DNA from: Acidimicrobiales bacterium
GTDB taxonomy: Bacteria > Actinomycetota > Acidimicrobiia > Acidimicrobiales > SZUA-35
Direction of reading: 5' to 3'
Length of the DNA stretch: 64,000 nt
NCBI GenBank assembly: GCA_020629155.1
Contig: JAHDDW010000008.1
Location: 62,001 to 126,000, forward strand
Shown: in pieces, positions 1 to 7,607 of the stretch
How positions within the stretch are numbered: position 1 is the first letter of the stretch
Layout: each line of letters begins with the position of its first letter
Notes under the pieces: generated by a model
What the model saw: only the letters and a program-made list of their open reading frames with translations
The model's database searches: none
What the model was told of the DNA's origin: nothing
Program-made: the position numbers and the translations under genes

Positions 1-235
1 CAGCGATAGTGCCTCCGCCTTTAATTGAAAGGGTAGCTTCCATAAAATCAACAAGTTCTGAAAGTGGGAATCCAGGGATCATATAGACACCATGAATTCG
101 TCGTTCAAGTGTCCCTCGTGCTGCTAGCTGTCTTACATTTGCCGGGTTTACTCCAGCTTCTTTGATTTGTTCAATAGAAAAAAGGCCGTGCTGGTCGGCT
201 GCTATTTCTAAAGACTTACTAAATACCTTGTTCAT
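1..235 (-). CDS. AbiEi-type antitoxin / transcriptional regulator, 3' part beyond window
   Basis: Reading the minus strand from an ATG at 235 gives an open frame of 78 codons that runs off the left edge of the window. The peptide begins MNKVFSKSLEIAADQHGLFS and continues with the segment IEQIKEAGVNPANVRQLAAR and then GTLERRIHGVYMIPGFP, which is the winged-helix N-terminal pattern of AbiEi-type type IV antitoxins and related regulators. Such proteins repress their own promoter and counter an AbiEii nucleotidyltransferase toxin usually encoded directly downstream. That partner would lie left of position 1 and cannot be seen. A perfect 12-bp inverted repeat lies 20 nt upstream of the start. The family call is by motif recognition; a plain DUF559-type or other AbiEi_4 domain regulator without a toxin is the alternative. 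Confidence 0.72.
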   Translation of the reverse strand, partial: MNKVFSKSLEIAADQHGLFSIEQIKEAGVNPANVRQLAARGTLERRIHGVYMIPGFPLSELVDFMEATLSIKGGGTIA

Positions 236-254
236 GTTTATATGATATTAAATT

Positions 255-293
255 AATACCAAAAATGCAAATTTATGTTTTATTTTTGGTATT
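255..293. promoter_or_regulatory. 12-bp inverted repeat upstream of the AbiEi-like gene (candidate operator)
   Basis: AATACCAAAAAT at 255-266 is repeated as its exact reverse complement at 282-293, with a 15-nt AT-rich spacer. It lies between the helicase stop (311) and the AbiEi-like start (235), both on the minus strand. AbiEi proteins are known to bind inverted repeats in their own promoter, so an operator is the best reading. A terminator for the upstream helicase is possible, but the stem is AT-rich and lacks a clear U-run of its own. Confidence 0.6.
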
Positions 294-310
294 TATCGTA
301 TCTATATAGT

Positions 311-2233
311 TTATATGTCCCACATGTTGAGTAGAGCTTTTTGTGCCTCATGATCAGTGAATTGGTCGCGTAAATCTATAGGTGTTTTCGTTACATCTGG
401 CGTTGTTTTATCAATCACCTTGAAATGCTTTTTCACTGGAGACAAAAAACGTGATAGCTCGGAATATTCATATGGATTATGGACGCCAGCAGGTTGCACA
501 ACATAGCTTACCGTGAGTTGCTTGCGTGCTCGTGACAGGCCAACGTGTAACAACTGGCGTTCCTGATCAAGCTGGTGGGCTGAGATCGACAAACGGTGAG
601 GAATATTGCGATCACAACAGTGAATACTATGAACATAGTCCCACTGCTGGCCTTTTGCTGAATGTAATGTCGATAGTGTCAGTCGTTGGCTAGCATTTCG
701 GTCGCAGTTGCCGAAACGCATTGGGGCATCCAACGTGAACCTTGCAATAAAATCGTCTTGCGGCAACGCTGCGCCATCTGCGATGATACGACGCAAGTCT
801 GCGAGGCGAAGTTGCGCATCATTCGCGTAACGGGTAGGAAAAACGAGTGCGCAGAACTGAAGAGCATGATCGAGCACGTCGGCAAAGAGCCTACTTTTCT
901 CACACGCTAGCAAACTTTTTTGCAATGCATTCACCATCGCATCTGATGATCCGATGCTAGGAAGGTTCAGAAAACTTTTTGTTGGCTGCGCAAGTTTTTT
1001 GCCTAATCGAAGCCGCTTACAGGTTTCCTCAACTTGCTCGTCATCATCTAAAACAATAGACAGAGCTCGCCGCCACGCAAGCTGGTCGAATTGGTTAGCC
1101 ACAATCCGTAACAAGGCAAGAAAGTCTTTGAAATGAGAAAGCTCCAAATACCGGATGCCTCCATGCTTAATGAACGCCACATTCTGGCGAATAAGTTCGG
1201 TCTCCAAACCATCGATAAGATGCCCCGAACGGTATAAAACCGCTTGCTTGTCTAGGCTGACGCCGTTATTCGCAAGCTGTATAATCGATTTAAGGACAAG
1301 TTTGCTTTGCTGCTGCTCGTCTTGGCAGATAACAAGTTTCGGGCGATCTCGAACAGAAAAAATAGTTTGGTTAACAACAATATCAGGGTCCAAAACAGCC
1401 TCAGCAACTGCCTCTATAGCGGGAGTGCTGCGATGATTTGTTTCAAACACAATGCGCCGCGTCGAAGGCTTGGCTGCAAAATTCTTGATTGGGTTAGAAC
1501 CATAGTTGCCTTTAAACTGATAAATGTTTTGCGTTACATCGCCAGCAGCGGTCAGACTCGTTGCAGGACCGCACATCTTGTGCACTAACATATTTTCAAG
1601 TGGCGTACAGTTCTGGTATTCGTCAAGAAGAATATGATCGAAAAGATACGGCAACGCTTGACCAACAGGGTTGTCAAAAAGCGCAAGCCAGAGAATGAGT
1701 AAATCTTCATTATCGACGATACCCATTTCACGCTTCGTCATAGCGTATGAACTAAAAATCGTAGCCGCTTGTTTATGGCTGACCGTTTCATCAGGAAAGG
1801 TTTCAGCGACAACATCAGCAAGCGGCTTTTGACTGTATAAACAGAAAGAGTAGAGCTCATACAGCAGATCTTTAGGAATCTTACAACCTGATGGTCTGGC
1901 TTGGCTAAGCAGTTCTTTCGCCTCTGGAACGTCAATAATCGTAAAGGAATCAAGGCCGATAGCTGAGCCATAGAGCCGCAACAGTTTGGCAGCTACGAAA
2001 CAAAAAGAACCATGCCACTGCGCAACTGAACTAGCGGCAACCCTCGCAATACTAGCCTCTACGGCGTGATGAGATAACCCAAGATAGAGGACTCTCGACG
2101 GGTCGCCAGCGTGCGAAAGAAAAAGAAACCGCTCTTCTAACGCAGTTGTTTTTCCAGTACCTGGACTGCCTGTCAGCAGAAGTGAAATGTTAGGGTCTGT
2201 TGTCTGAAGTAGTGATTTATTTTGGCGGCTCAT
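311..2233 (-). CDS. UvrD/Rep-type superfamily 1 DNA helicase
   Basis: The 640-residue product has the SF1 helicase motif series: Walker A GSPGTGKTT at residues 22-30, Walker B LLDEYQ near 202-207, motif III GDVTQNIYQFKG near 232, then late motifs TLSTLHSAKG and LSRARKQL near the C-terminus. It is an ATP-dependent ssDNA-translocating or duplex-unwinding enzyme, expected to act in DNA repair or plasmid/phage interactions. It is shorter than housekeeping UvrD/PcrA (about 720-770 residues) and diverges in the middle, so it is more likely an accessory helicase than UvrD itself. A TATAAT -10 hexamer lies 30 nt upstream. It is followed on the same strand by the AbiEi-like gene after 75 nt, which suggests a defence or accessory setting but does not prove it. 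Confidence 0.85.
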   Translation of the reverse strand: MSRQNKSLLQTTDPNISLLLTGSPGTGKTTALEERFLFLSHAGDPSRVLYLGLSHHAVEASIARVAASSVAQWHGSFCFVAAKLLRLYGSAIGLDSFTIIDVPEAKELLSQARPSGCKIPKDLLYELYSFCLYSQKPLADVVAETFPDETVSHKQAATIFSSYAMTKREMGIVDNEDLLILWLALFDNPVGQALPYLFDHILLDEYQNCTPLENMLVHKMCGPATSLTAAGDVTQNIYQFKGNYGSNPIKNFAAKPSTRRIVFETNHRSTPAIEAVAEAVLDPDIVVNQTIFSVRDRPKLVICQDEQQQSKLVLKSIIQLANNGVSLDKQAVLYRSGHLIDGLETELIRQNVAFIKHGGIRYLELSHFKDFLALLRIVANQFDQLAWRRALSIVLDDDEQVEETCKRLRLGKKLAQPTKSFLNLPSIGSSDAMVNALQKSLLACEKSRLFADVLDHALQFCALVFPTRYANDAQLRLADLRRIIADGAALPQDDFIARFTLDAPMRFGNCDRNASQRLTLSTLHSAKGQQWDYVHSIHCCDRNIPHRLSISAHQLDQERQLLHVGLSRARKQLTVSYVVQPAGVHNPYEYSELSRFLSPVKKHFKVIDKTTPDVTKTPIDLRDQFTDHEAQKALLNMWDI

Positions 2234-2263
2234 TGTGTCAGAGCCTAATCGATAGGTGTGACA

Positions 2264-2269
2264 ATTATA
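2264..2269 (-). promoter_or_regulatory. -10 element of the helicase gene
   Basis: A perfect TATAAT on the minus strand lies 30 nt upstream of the helicase start at 2233. No convincing -35 is seen at 17 bp, so only the -10 is claimed. Confidence 0.4.
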
Positions 2270-2302
2270 GAGCAGTTGCCTGCAAGTCCAGTAGTCCTGT
2301 GG

Positions 2303-2767
2303 TTAGGAGTTAGCGAGCTCAGTTAACGCCTGATCTAACGTGTTCCAGCTGAGTGTGGCGCATTTTATTCGGACAGGAAATTTTACGACGCCTTTAAGTG
2401 CTTCAAGGTCGCCAAGTTTCATATCCTGGGGAGCTTGCAGCGTTTCGTCGGCTTCTAGCGAGTCGCCGTGCACTGCCATCATAGATTTAAACTGCTTAAT
2501 AAAAGCCGCTGTTTCTTCAACAGTTTTTCCTTTAACCGCAGCAGTCATCATCGATGCAGATGATTGCGAGATAGAACAGCCTTGCCCGCCAATCTTGATA
2601 TCTTCAACCTTGTCATCGACAACATGAAGATAAACAACAACTTCGTCGCCACATAGCGGATTAAACCCTTCACAACGATGCGCTGGTGGAGACAGCTCGC
2701 CTTTATTGCGAGGGTTTTTATAATGATCTAAAATTACTTCACGGTAAAGATCTTCTAATCCAGACAT
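2303..2767 (-). CDS. sufU: SufU-type Fe-S assembly / sulfur acceptor protein
   Basis: 154 residues of the NifU/IscU-like SufU family. The three zinc/sulfur-ligand cysteines are visible in PLCGDE (about residue 39), GGQGCSIS (about 64) and RIKCATLSW (about 133), with the longer insertion between the second and third cysteine that distinguishes SufU from IscU. SufU accepts persulfide sulfur from SufS by zinc-ligand exchange for SufBCD. The gene lies 30 nt downstream of sufS on the same strand and has a GAGGAG Shine-Dalgarno 10 nt before its ATG. A fragment of repeat family A lies in the spacer between the two genes. The order sufC-sufS-sufU is typical of Gram-positive bacteria. Confidence 0.95.
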   Translation of the reverse strand: MSGLEDLYREVILDHYKNPRNKGELSPPAHRCEGFNPLCGDEVVVYLHVVDDKVEDIKIGGQGCSISQSSASMMTAAVKGKTVEETAAFIKQFKSMMAVHGDSLEADETLQAPQDMKLGDLEALKGVVKFPVRIKCATLSWNTLDQALTELANS

Positions 2768-2784
2768 TTCGTTTTTCTCCTCAG

Positions 2785-2800
2785 TCTTTCCGCTCCGCTA
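2785..2800 (+). repeat. Fragment of repeat family A overlapping the sufS stop codon
   Basis: The 13-bp string TTTCCGCTCCGCT, the core of the repeats at 13955, 15553 and 60859, occurs here directly beside the sufS stop codon (minus strand stop at 2798-2800). The match is short, so shared origin is inferred rather than shown. Confidence 0.4.
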
Positions 2801-4030
2801 GAATGCAAAAAATTTCTTGGCTGCAAGCAGTGCTGCCGCCAAAGCATCAACATCATCATGGTCATTATAAAGATACAAGCTTGCTCGTGCCGTTGCAGCG
2901 ACGCCATAATGGCGCATCAAAGGTTTTGCACAATGATGTCCTGGTCGGACACAAACAGCGTGTTCATCGAGCATTTGGCTTATATCGTGAGCATGAACTT
3001 CACCGAGTTCTAAAGAAAGAACTCCGCCTCGTTGTGATGCATCGGTTGGGCCTGGAATCTTCAAGTCGTCTCCTACAACAGCAGGTAACGTTTCTAACGC
3101 ATAGGTCGTCAATTCAATTTCATGCTGGCGGATAGTGTCTAGTCCATGCGTGTTAAGATAGTCAATAGCGGCAGTTAAACCTGCGGCTTGTGCGATTGGC
3201 GGTGTGCCTGCCTCAAATTTAGCTGGACCTTTTGCAGCGCTATAACTTTCTTGTGTAACGTTAAGAATCATACCACCGCCGCCTAAGAAAGGTGACATCT
3301 CGTCAAGCAGCTGCTCTCTAGCCCATAACACACCAAGGCCAGAAGGGCCCAGCATTTTGTGTGGGCTGAAAACGAGAAAGTCGATGTCTACATCAACAAC
3401 GTTTGTTGGCAGATGGGGAACTGATTGACACCCATCAACTAAAATAAGTGCGCCGTGTTTATGCGCCGCTGCTGCAAGTTCACTTATAGGCGTGAGCGTA
3501 CCCAAAACGTTAGACATCGCTGTTATTGCCAACAGTTTTGCGCCAGTTAACAAGTCGTCAAGGTTGCTAAGGTCAAGCTGGCCAGATTCAGTTAAACCTA
3601 TCCAGCGCAGCTCAATGCCGCGTTCTTCTTGAAGCATTTGCCAGGGAACAATATTGGCGTGATGTTCAAGTAACGAAAGAACAACAACGTCGCCTTCCTG
3701 CAGATTCTGTTGCCCCCACGATCGAGCGACAAGGTTAATCGACTCGGTTGCGTTCTTCGTAAAAATAATCTCGTTGCTAGAAGCAGCACCTATGAAATCA
3801 GCTGTTTTGTTGCGAGCGTTTTCATAAAGATTTGTTGCCCTCACCGCAAGTTGATACACCCCACGGTGAACGTTTGCGTACTCATTTCGATAGACATCTG
3901 AGATAGCGTCAATTACCTGATTTGGGCGCTGTGACGATGCCGCCGAATCGAGAAAAACAAGCCGCTTACCGTTTTGTTCCTGATGGAGGATAGGAAAATC
4001 TTTACGGATCGCCGCAATATCTAAGGTCAT
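2798..4030 (-). CDS. sufS: SufS-type group II cysteine desulfurase
   Basis: 410 residues, the usual length for SufS, a PLP enzyme that converts L-cysteine to L-alanine and a protein-bound persulfide. The N-terminus (IRKDFPILHQ...NGKRLVFLDSAASSQ) is typical of the family; the PLP lysine is in FSPHKMLGPSGLG near residue 225 and the catalytic cysteine in RPGHHCAKPLM near residue 364. The start overlaps the sufC stop by 4 nt (ATGA-type), indicating translational coupling. It donates sulfur to SufU encoded immediately downstream. The C-terminus ends in a short Phe/Lys-rich tail next to a repeat fragment, which may have altered the last codons. Confidence 0.96.
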   Translation of the reverse strand: MTLDIAAIRKDFPILHQEQNGKRLVFLDSAASSQRPNQVIDAISDVYRNEYANVHRGVYQLAVRATNLYENARNKTADFIGAASSNEIIFTKNATESINLVARSWGQQNLQEGDVVVLSLLEHHANIVPWQMLQEERGIELRWIGLTESGQLDLSNLDDLLTGAKLLAITAMSNVLGTLTPISELAAAAHKHGALILVDGCQSVPHLPTNVVDVDIDFLVFSPHKMLGPSGLGVLWAREQLLDEMSPFLGGGGMILNVTQESYSAAKGPAKFEAGTPPIAQAAGLTAAIDYLNTHGLDTIRQHEIELTTYALETLPAVVGDDLKIPGPTDASQRGGVLSLELGEVHAHDISQMLDEHAVCVRPGHHCAKPLMRHYGVAATARASLYLYNDHDDVDALAAALLAAKKFFAF

Positions 4031-4785
4031 TTGAACCCCTCATAGCCTTTGGCTTCAAGTTCTTTCGCTAGTTCCATGCCGCCAGATGCAACGATTCGGC
4101 CGTCGACTAGAATATGAACGTGATCTGGTTGTAAATAGTTGAGAAGGCGCTGGTAATGCGTGATAGCGATAACACCTAGTTCGCTACGTTCTTCGCGGAC
4201 TTTTTGCACTCCCGTAGCTACTGTTTTAAGCGCATCGATATCAAGGCCAGAGTCAGTCTCGTCTAAGATGGCAAGCTTTGGCTCAAGCACTGCCATTTGC
4301 AGAATCTCGTTACGCTTCTTTTCGCCTCCAGAGAAACCTTCGTTAAGGTAGCGGTCTAAAAATGAGTTATCGATTCCGAGTTTTTCCATCCATTCCATAA
4401 GGGCAAGGCGTAGCTCAAGCACACTCATGTCGATGCCTTTGCGAGCTGATAAGGCTTGGCGTAGAAAGTTCAGAACAGAAACACCCGAGATGCTTTGAGG
4501 GTATTGAAACGCAAGAAAAATGCCTGCTTTGCCTCGGTCAGTGGTCGACCATTCGGCAACGCTTTCTTCATTAAACAACACATCGCCTGAAGTGATTTCA
4601 TAGCCTGGAGCCCCAAGTAGCGTGTTAGCGAGCGTCGATTTTCCTGAACCATTTGGGCCCATAATCGCATGCAGCTCTCCTGCTTCGACGGTGAGGTTGA
4701 CGCCTTTGAGAATAGGGACGGCTGGAACATCCTCGGCGACCGCCTGCGCATGGATGTTTTGTATTTCAAATAGGGTTGTTGCCAT
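4027..4785 (-). CDS. sufC: SufC Fe-S cluster assembly ATPase
   Basis: ABC-type ATPase of the SUF system, about 252 residues from the ATG at 4785 (an in-frame TTG at 4794 is less likely because a TAGACT -10 overlaps it). Walker A GPNGSGKST, the ABC signature SGGEKKR (the E/K-rich form typical of SufC) and Walker B LAILDETDSGLD are all present. SufC energises the SufBCD scaffold in the cytoplasm. The gene overlaps sufS by 4 nt. No sufB or sufD is adjacent: the next genes upstream are a small plus-strand membrane protein and an MFS transporter, so SufBD must be encoded elsewhere. The start is overlapped by a 15-bp palindrome, see the regulatory entry. Confidence 0.95.
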   Translation of the reverse strand: MATTLFEIQNIHAQAVAEDVPAVPILKGVNLTVEAGELHAIMGPNGSGKSTLANTLLGAPGYEITSGDVLFNEESVAEWSTTDRGKAGIFLAFQYPQSISGVSVLNFLRQALSARKGIDMSVLELRLALMEWMEKLGIDNSFLDRYLNEGFSGGEKKRNEILQMAVLEPKLAILDETDSGLDIDALKTVATGVQKVREERSELGVIAITHYQRLLNYLQPDHVHILVDGRIVASGGMELAKELEAKGYEGFK

Positions 4786-4799
4786 AGACTTCAAGTCTA
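4785..4799 (-). promoter_or_regulatory. Palindromic candidate operator and leaderless -10 of the sufCSU operon
   Basis: TAGACTT-C-AAGTCTA (plus strand) is a perfect 7-1-7 palindrome that begins at the first base of the sufC ATG and includes the minus-strand hexamer TAGACT (4799-4794), placed 8 nt before the ATG where a -10 of a leaderless or near-leaderless transcript is expected. A repressor dimer bound here would block initiation. Which regulator (SufR/RrF2 type is an obvious candidate for suf) is inference only. Confidence 0.45.
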
Positions 4800-4930
4800 A
4801 TGGTAAGAAACACCTAATTGTGCTGCCCCAGAAGGTTTACCAGTGCAGAAAATTCAAGCAAATGTTCCTTGTTGCGCTAAAGAAATCCAAGATATGCAAT
4901 AGCTTTATGAGTAGGCGAGAGGTGGGCTTG

Positions 4931-5143
4931 ATGGGCAGGTTTTTTATTTCGACATTGGCGCTCGGGTTGTGTGTGGCCTCGATGGCTGTCGGCGCGTGGC
5001 TTGTGACCTACGGCGTCACCGAAGGCGACCCAAAACTGGTACTTGGAGCATTTACGGGGTCAGTGATAATGGGTACCTACTATATGTTTTTGTTCTATTA
5101 TTCACGCGGCGTTCGTTTCTTCAACCCATGGGCCGAAGAGTAA
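4931..5143 (+). CDS. Small two-helix membrane protein, unknown function
   Basis: About 70 residues from the ATG at 4931, chosen because GAGAGGTGGG ends 4-5 nt upstream; an ATG at 4907 in the same frame is possible. The sequence contains two hydrophobic helices, roughly residues 3-28 (FISTLALGLCVASMAVGAWL) and 36-60 (LVLGAFTGSVIMGTYYMFLF), with a short polar loop containing TEGDPK and an aromatic C-terminus FFNPWAEE. No family is recognised. It is divergent from sufC and convergent with the MFS gene, so no operon partner suggests a role. Confidence 0.6.
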   Translation: MGRFFISTLALGLCVASMAVGAWLVTYGVTEGDPKLVLGAFTGSVIMGTYYMFLFYYSRGVRFFNPWAEE

Positions 5144-5154
5144 ACGAATTCGAT

Positions 5155-6363
5155 TTAATCAGACAATAGATAATTCCATTTTGTTTTTAATCGATACGCT
5201 ACGAAGTAGAAAACGATTGTGGTTATGAATCCGCCGTAAAGATATAAAAGATGATCTTCTAGCGTGAAAAGCGAAGTGAATAAAATTGAGATAAGGATAT
5301 AAGGCATATCTGAAAATAAAGTTACGGTCGAAATAGCGGTTGCTCTATATTCAGAATCCACATTCTTGTTTATAAGACTTACTCTATATGGGTTAATAAT
5401 TTCTTGGGCAGTGTAAACGAAGAAGAAAGAAACTGCCCCTAGTGCTAAATTATTTGTTAGAAGAACTATGCCGAATCCGAGCAGGTAAGCAGTAAGAAAA
5501 AGTAGCTCAAGTTTCTTGCCTAAGTATGTAGAAAGTTTTCCGAAGTTGTAACTGACAAATAAAGCTGGGATAAGAACTATGCCAATTAGATAGCCTAACG
5601 TTTCGCCGTCATAACCAAAATAGAGGCCAGTAGCTTGGCGTACTGCACCTTCGTACGACTTGGGGAGAACGGCAAAGAACATTACAGGCAATATGAAGGT
5701 CAGAAAAGGCTTTTTGAGTATAATAGAGAAACCAGAACGAATTACTTGTAAATATGATCCAGATTCTGCTTTAATTTCTGAACGAGATTTCTTGTTGGTC
5801 TCTGGCATGAAGCACAAGATGATTATCCCAAGTACGCTTGTAATAATCCATGCTAGATAGCTGAGCCATGGGTTGATGCTATAGAGTAACCCACTGCTGA
5901 TAAGCGAAAATATATAGGACGCTGTCGCTATCGAGTTGACACGCCCCAGAACAAGATCATAATGAGTTTCTTTTTTTATGCTTAGCAGATGTTCATACAA
6001 GTACGCTTCTTTTGAACCAGATAGCAGAGCGAAACCTAGAACCAGGATGATTTGCGCTACCAAAAACCCTAAGAAACTATGCCAAAACAGTACTAAGAAA
6101 CCTTGGACAATAAATGAAGTGAGTCCTGCGATTAAGGTAAATTTTTTGCCACAAAAGTCAGCTAAAGCTCCTGACGGAACTTCTAGAAAAATACCTACAA
6201 TTTTGGAAATGCCATCAATTAGAAACGCACTGCCTAAGGGAATGAAGATAGAAAAATAGAAGAGCCAGTTCGGTTGAATGAATCTGACGCCAAATGAGAA
6301 GCTTAAAAGATAATACAACCCAATTGTTCTGTCACCATATGTTGGAAACCGCTGGAACACCAT
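5155..6363 (-). CDS. MFS transporter
   Basis: About 402 residues from the ATG at 6363. A longer in-frame TTG start at 6393 was rejected because GATAGA/TAGAGT -10-like hexamers lie just before the ATG. The protein is highly hydrophobic with around 12 predicted membrane helices. The loop between helices 2 and 3 carries the MFS signature motif A pattern (PSGALADFCGKKFTLIAG). The substrate cannot be deduced. Codon use is visibly more AT-rich than in neighbouring housekeeping genes, shared with the adjacent asparaginase-like gene, which hints that this divergent pair was acquired together. Confidence 0.85.
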   Translation of the reverse strand: MVFQRFPTYGDRTIGLYYLLSFSFGVRFIQPNWLFYFSIFIPLGSAFLIDGISKIVGIFLEVPSGALADFCGKKFTLIAGLTSFIVQGFLVLFWHSFLGFLVAQIILVLGFALLSGSKEAYLYEHLLSIKKETHYDLVLGRVNSIATASYIFSLISSGLLYSINPWLSYLAWIITSVLGIIILCFMPETNKKSRSEIKAESGSYLQVIRSGFSIILKKPFLTFILPVMFFAVLPKSYEGAVRQATGLYFGYDGETLGYLIGIVLIPALFVSYNFGKLSTYLGKKLELLFLTAYLLGFGIVLLTNNLALGAVSFFFVYTAQEIINPYRVSLINKNVDSEYRATAISTVTLFSDMPYILISILFTSLFTLEDHLLYLYGGFITTIVFYFVAYRLKTKWNYLLSD

Positions 6364-6472
6364 GAACACTCTATCCAAAGTTTGTTGCGACAAGCAGAGT
6401 GTGCTCTTGTCGAAACGCTATAACAACATCGGACGCTATCCTGCTAGTAGCAGTTTCAGCAGATTGGGTGAT

Positions 6473-7603
6473 ATGGAAAAAATGAGAATTCTTCTACTAG
6501 CATGTGGTGGGACAATCGGGGCAGACAGTTCATACGAACTAGGAATAGCAGCGGTACATAAGGGCTCTGATTTTATTAATGAACTAGTCGATGTGTTCCC
6601 AGATCTAAAGTCGGGTAGTGATGACGGTACGCCAGGTTTTCTGGTCGATGATATCTTAGTGACAACGACTACCTGTAGCAGTGACTTAGGCGAGTCTACA
6701 TGGGTTGCGCTTTCTGAGTTAATCAAAAAACACTATGACGACTATGATGGTTTTCTTATTTCTCATGGTACAAATACACTGAGCTACACAGCAAGTGCCT
6801 TAAGTTTTGCCTTCCCAAATATTGGCAAACCAGTTGTTCTAACTGGGTCGCAGATGCCCTTTAAAGTTTCAGGATCAGATGCCTTAGCTAATCTTTCCAA
6901 CTCTTTACGAGTTCTAGGATTAGCACAAAACCAAAGTTATCTTGAGCGAGCAGCAGCTAGCAAATCTACTTTTAACGATTTTGCTGGTGTCTTCGTAGTA
7001 TTCGGATCGCAAATTATAGCTGGGACTCGAGTTAGAAAAATGTCTGAGTTGGCAATAGAAGGTTTCGCTTCCTACAACGCTGCGCCAGTCGGAGTATTGA
7101 GGTCAGATAAAATATTTATAGATTTTCGTGAGTATGATTTTTATAGAGAGTATTTAAATGGAACCGCTATAGCTAAGGCAGGAAAAGAATTAGTAGTAAA
7201 GAACAGCTTTGATGGTGATGTGCTTTCGATAGTTGCGCATCCTAATTCTAGCATTGATAAATTAACGCATATGCTTAATCAAAAGTTTGATGGAATATTA
7301 CTCCAAGGGTTCGGCGATGGCGAGATGCCAGAAGAGTATAACGATTTTTTGCAAACTGCTGCAGGGCTTGAAGTGCCAGTAATAGTTGGGTCTCAAGTAA
7401 CTAATGGAGTGAGCAGTTTAGTTTTATATCCAGGAAGCAAACGGGCATCTGTTCGAGGAGCAACCCCCGCTTGGGACATGAGTCTTGAATCGATATATAT
7501 AAAACTGAGATGGCTTATAGGGCAAAACTGTTCATACGAGGAGATTCATAATATTATGCCTAAAAGTCTGCGAGGCGAAATAAAACCGTCACATCTACTA
7601 TAG
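6473..7603 (+). CDS. Asparaginase/glutaminase-family protein with Asn at the usual substrate-binding Asp
   Basis: About 376 residues. The N-terminal nucleophile motif LLLACGGTIGADSS and the second block SHGTNTLSYTASALSFAF followed by KPVVLTGSQMP are diagnostic of the type I (cytoplasmic) L-asparaginase fold; the catalytic lysine is likely in GTRVRKMSE. In nearly all family members the second block reads HGTDT, where the Asp holds the substrate amino group; here the codon at that position is AAT (Asn). The enzyme may therefore be inactive on asparagine or use another substrate. The start at 6473 or 6482 was chosen over an in-frame ATG at 6362 because the family N-terminus begins at RILLLACGG and the longer start would overlap the divergent MFS gene. 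The GNAT gene follows after 4 nt. Confidence 0.85.
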   Translation: MEKMRILLLACGGTIGADSSYELGIAAVHKGSDFINELVDVFPDLKSGSDDGTPGFLVDDILVTTTTCSSDLGESTWVALSELIKKHYDDYDGFLISHGTNTLSYTASALSFAFPNIGKPVVLTGSQMPFKVSGSDALANLSNSLRVLGLAQNQSYLERAAASKSTFNDFAGVFVVFGSQIIAGTRVRKMSELAIEGFASYNAAPVGVLRSDKIFIDFREYDFYREYLNGTAIAKAGKELVVKNSFDGDVLSIVAHPNSSIDKLTHMLNQKFDGILLQGFGDGEMPEEYNDFLQTAAGLEVPVIVGSQVTNGVSSLVLYPGSKRASVRGATPAWDMSLESIYIKLRWLIGQNCSYEEIHNIMPKSLRGEIKPSHLL

Positions 7604-7607
7604 TAGC

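Noticed and set aside
311-2233. Housekeeping UvrD/PcrA
   Set aside because: Length and the diverged middle part, and the position next to an AbiEi-like gene, favour an accessory helicase.
4622-4930. Longer plus-strand start for the small membrane protein, overlapping sufC
   Set aside because: The extra residues are antisense of sufC; a Shine-Dalgarno lies just before ATG 4931.
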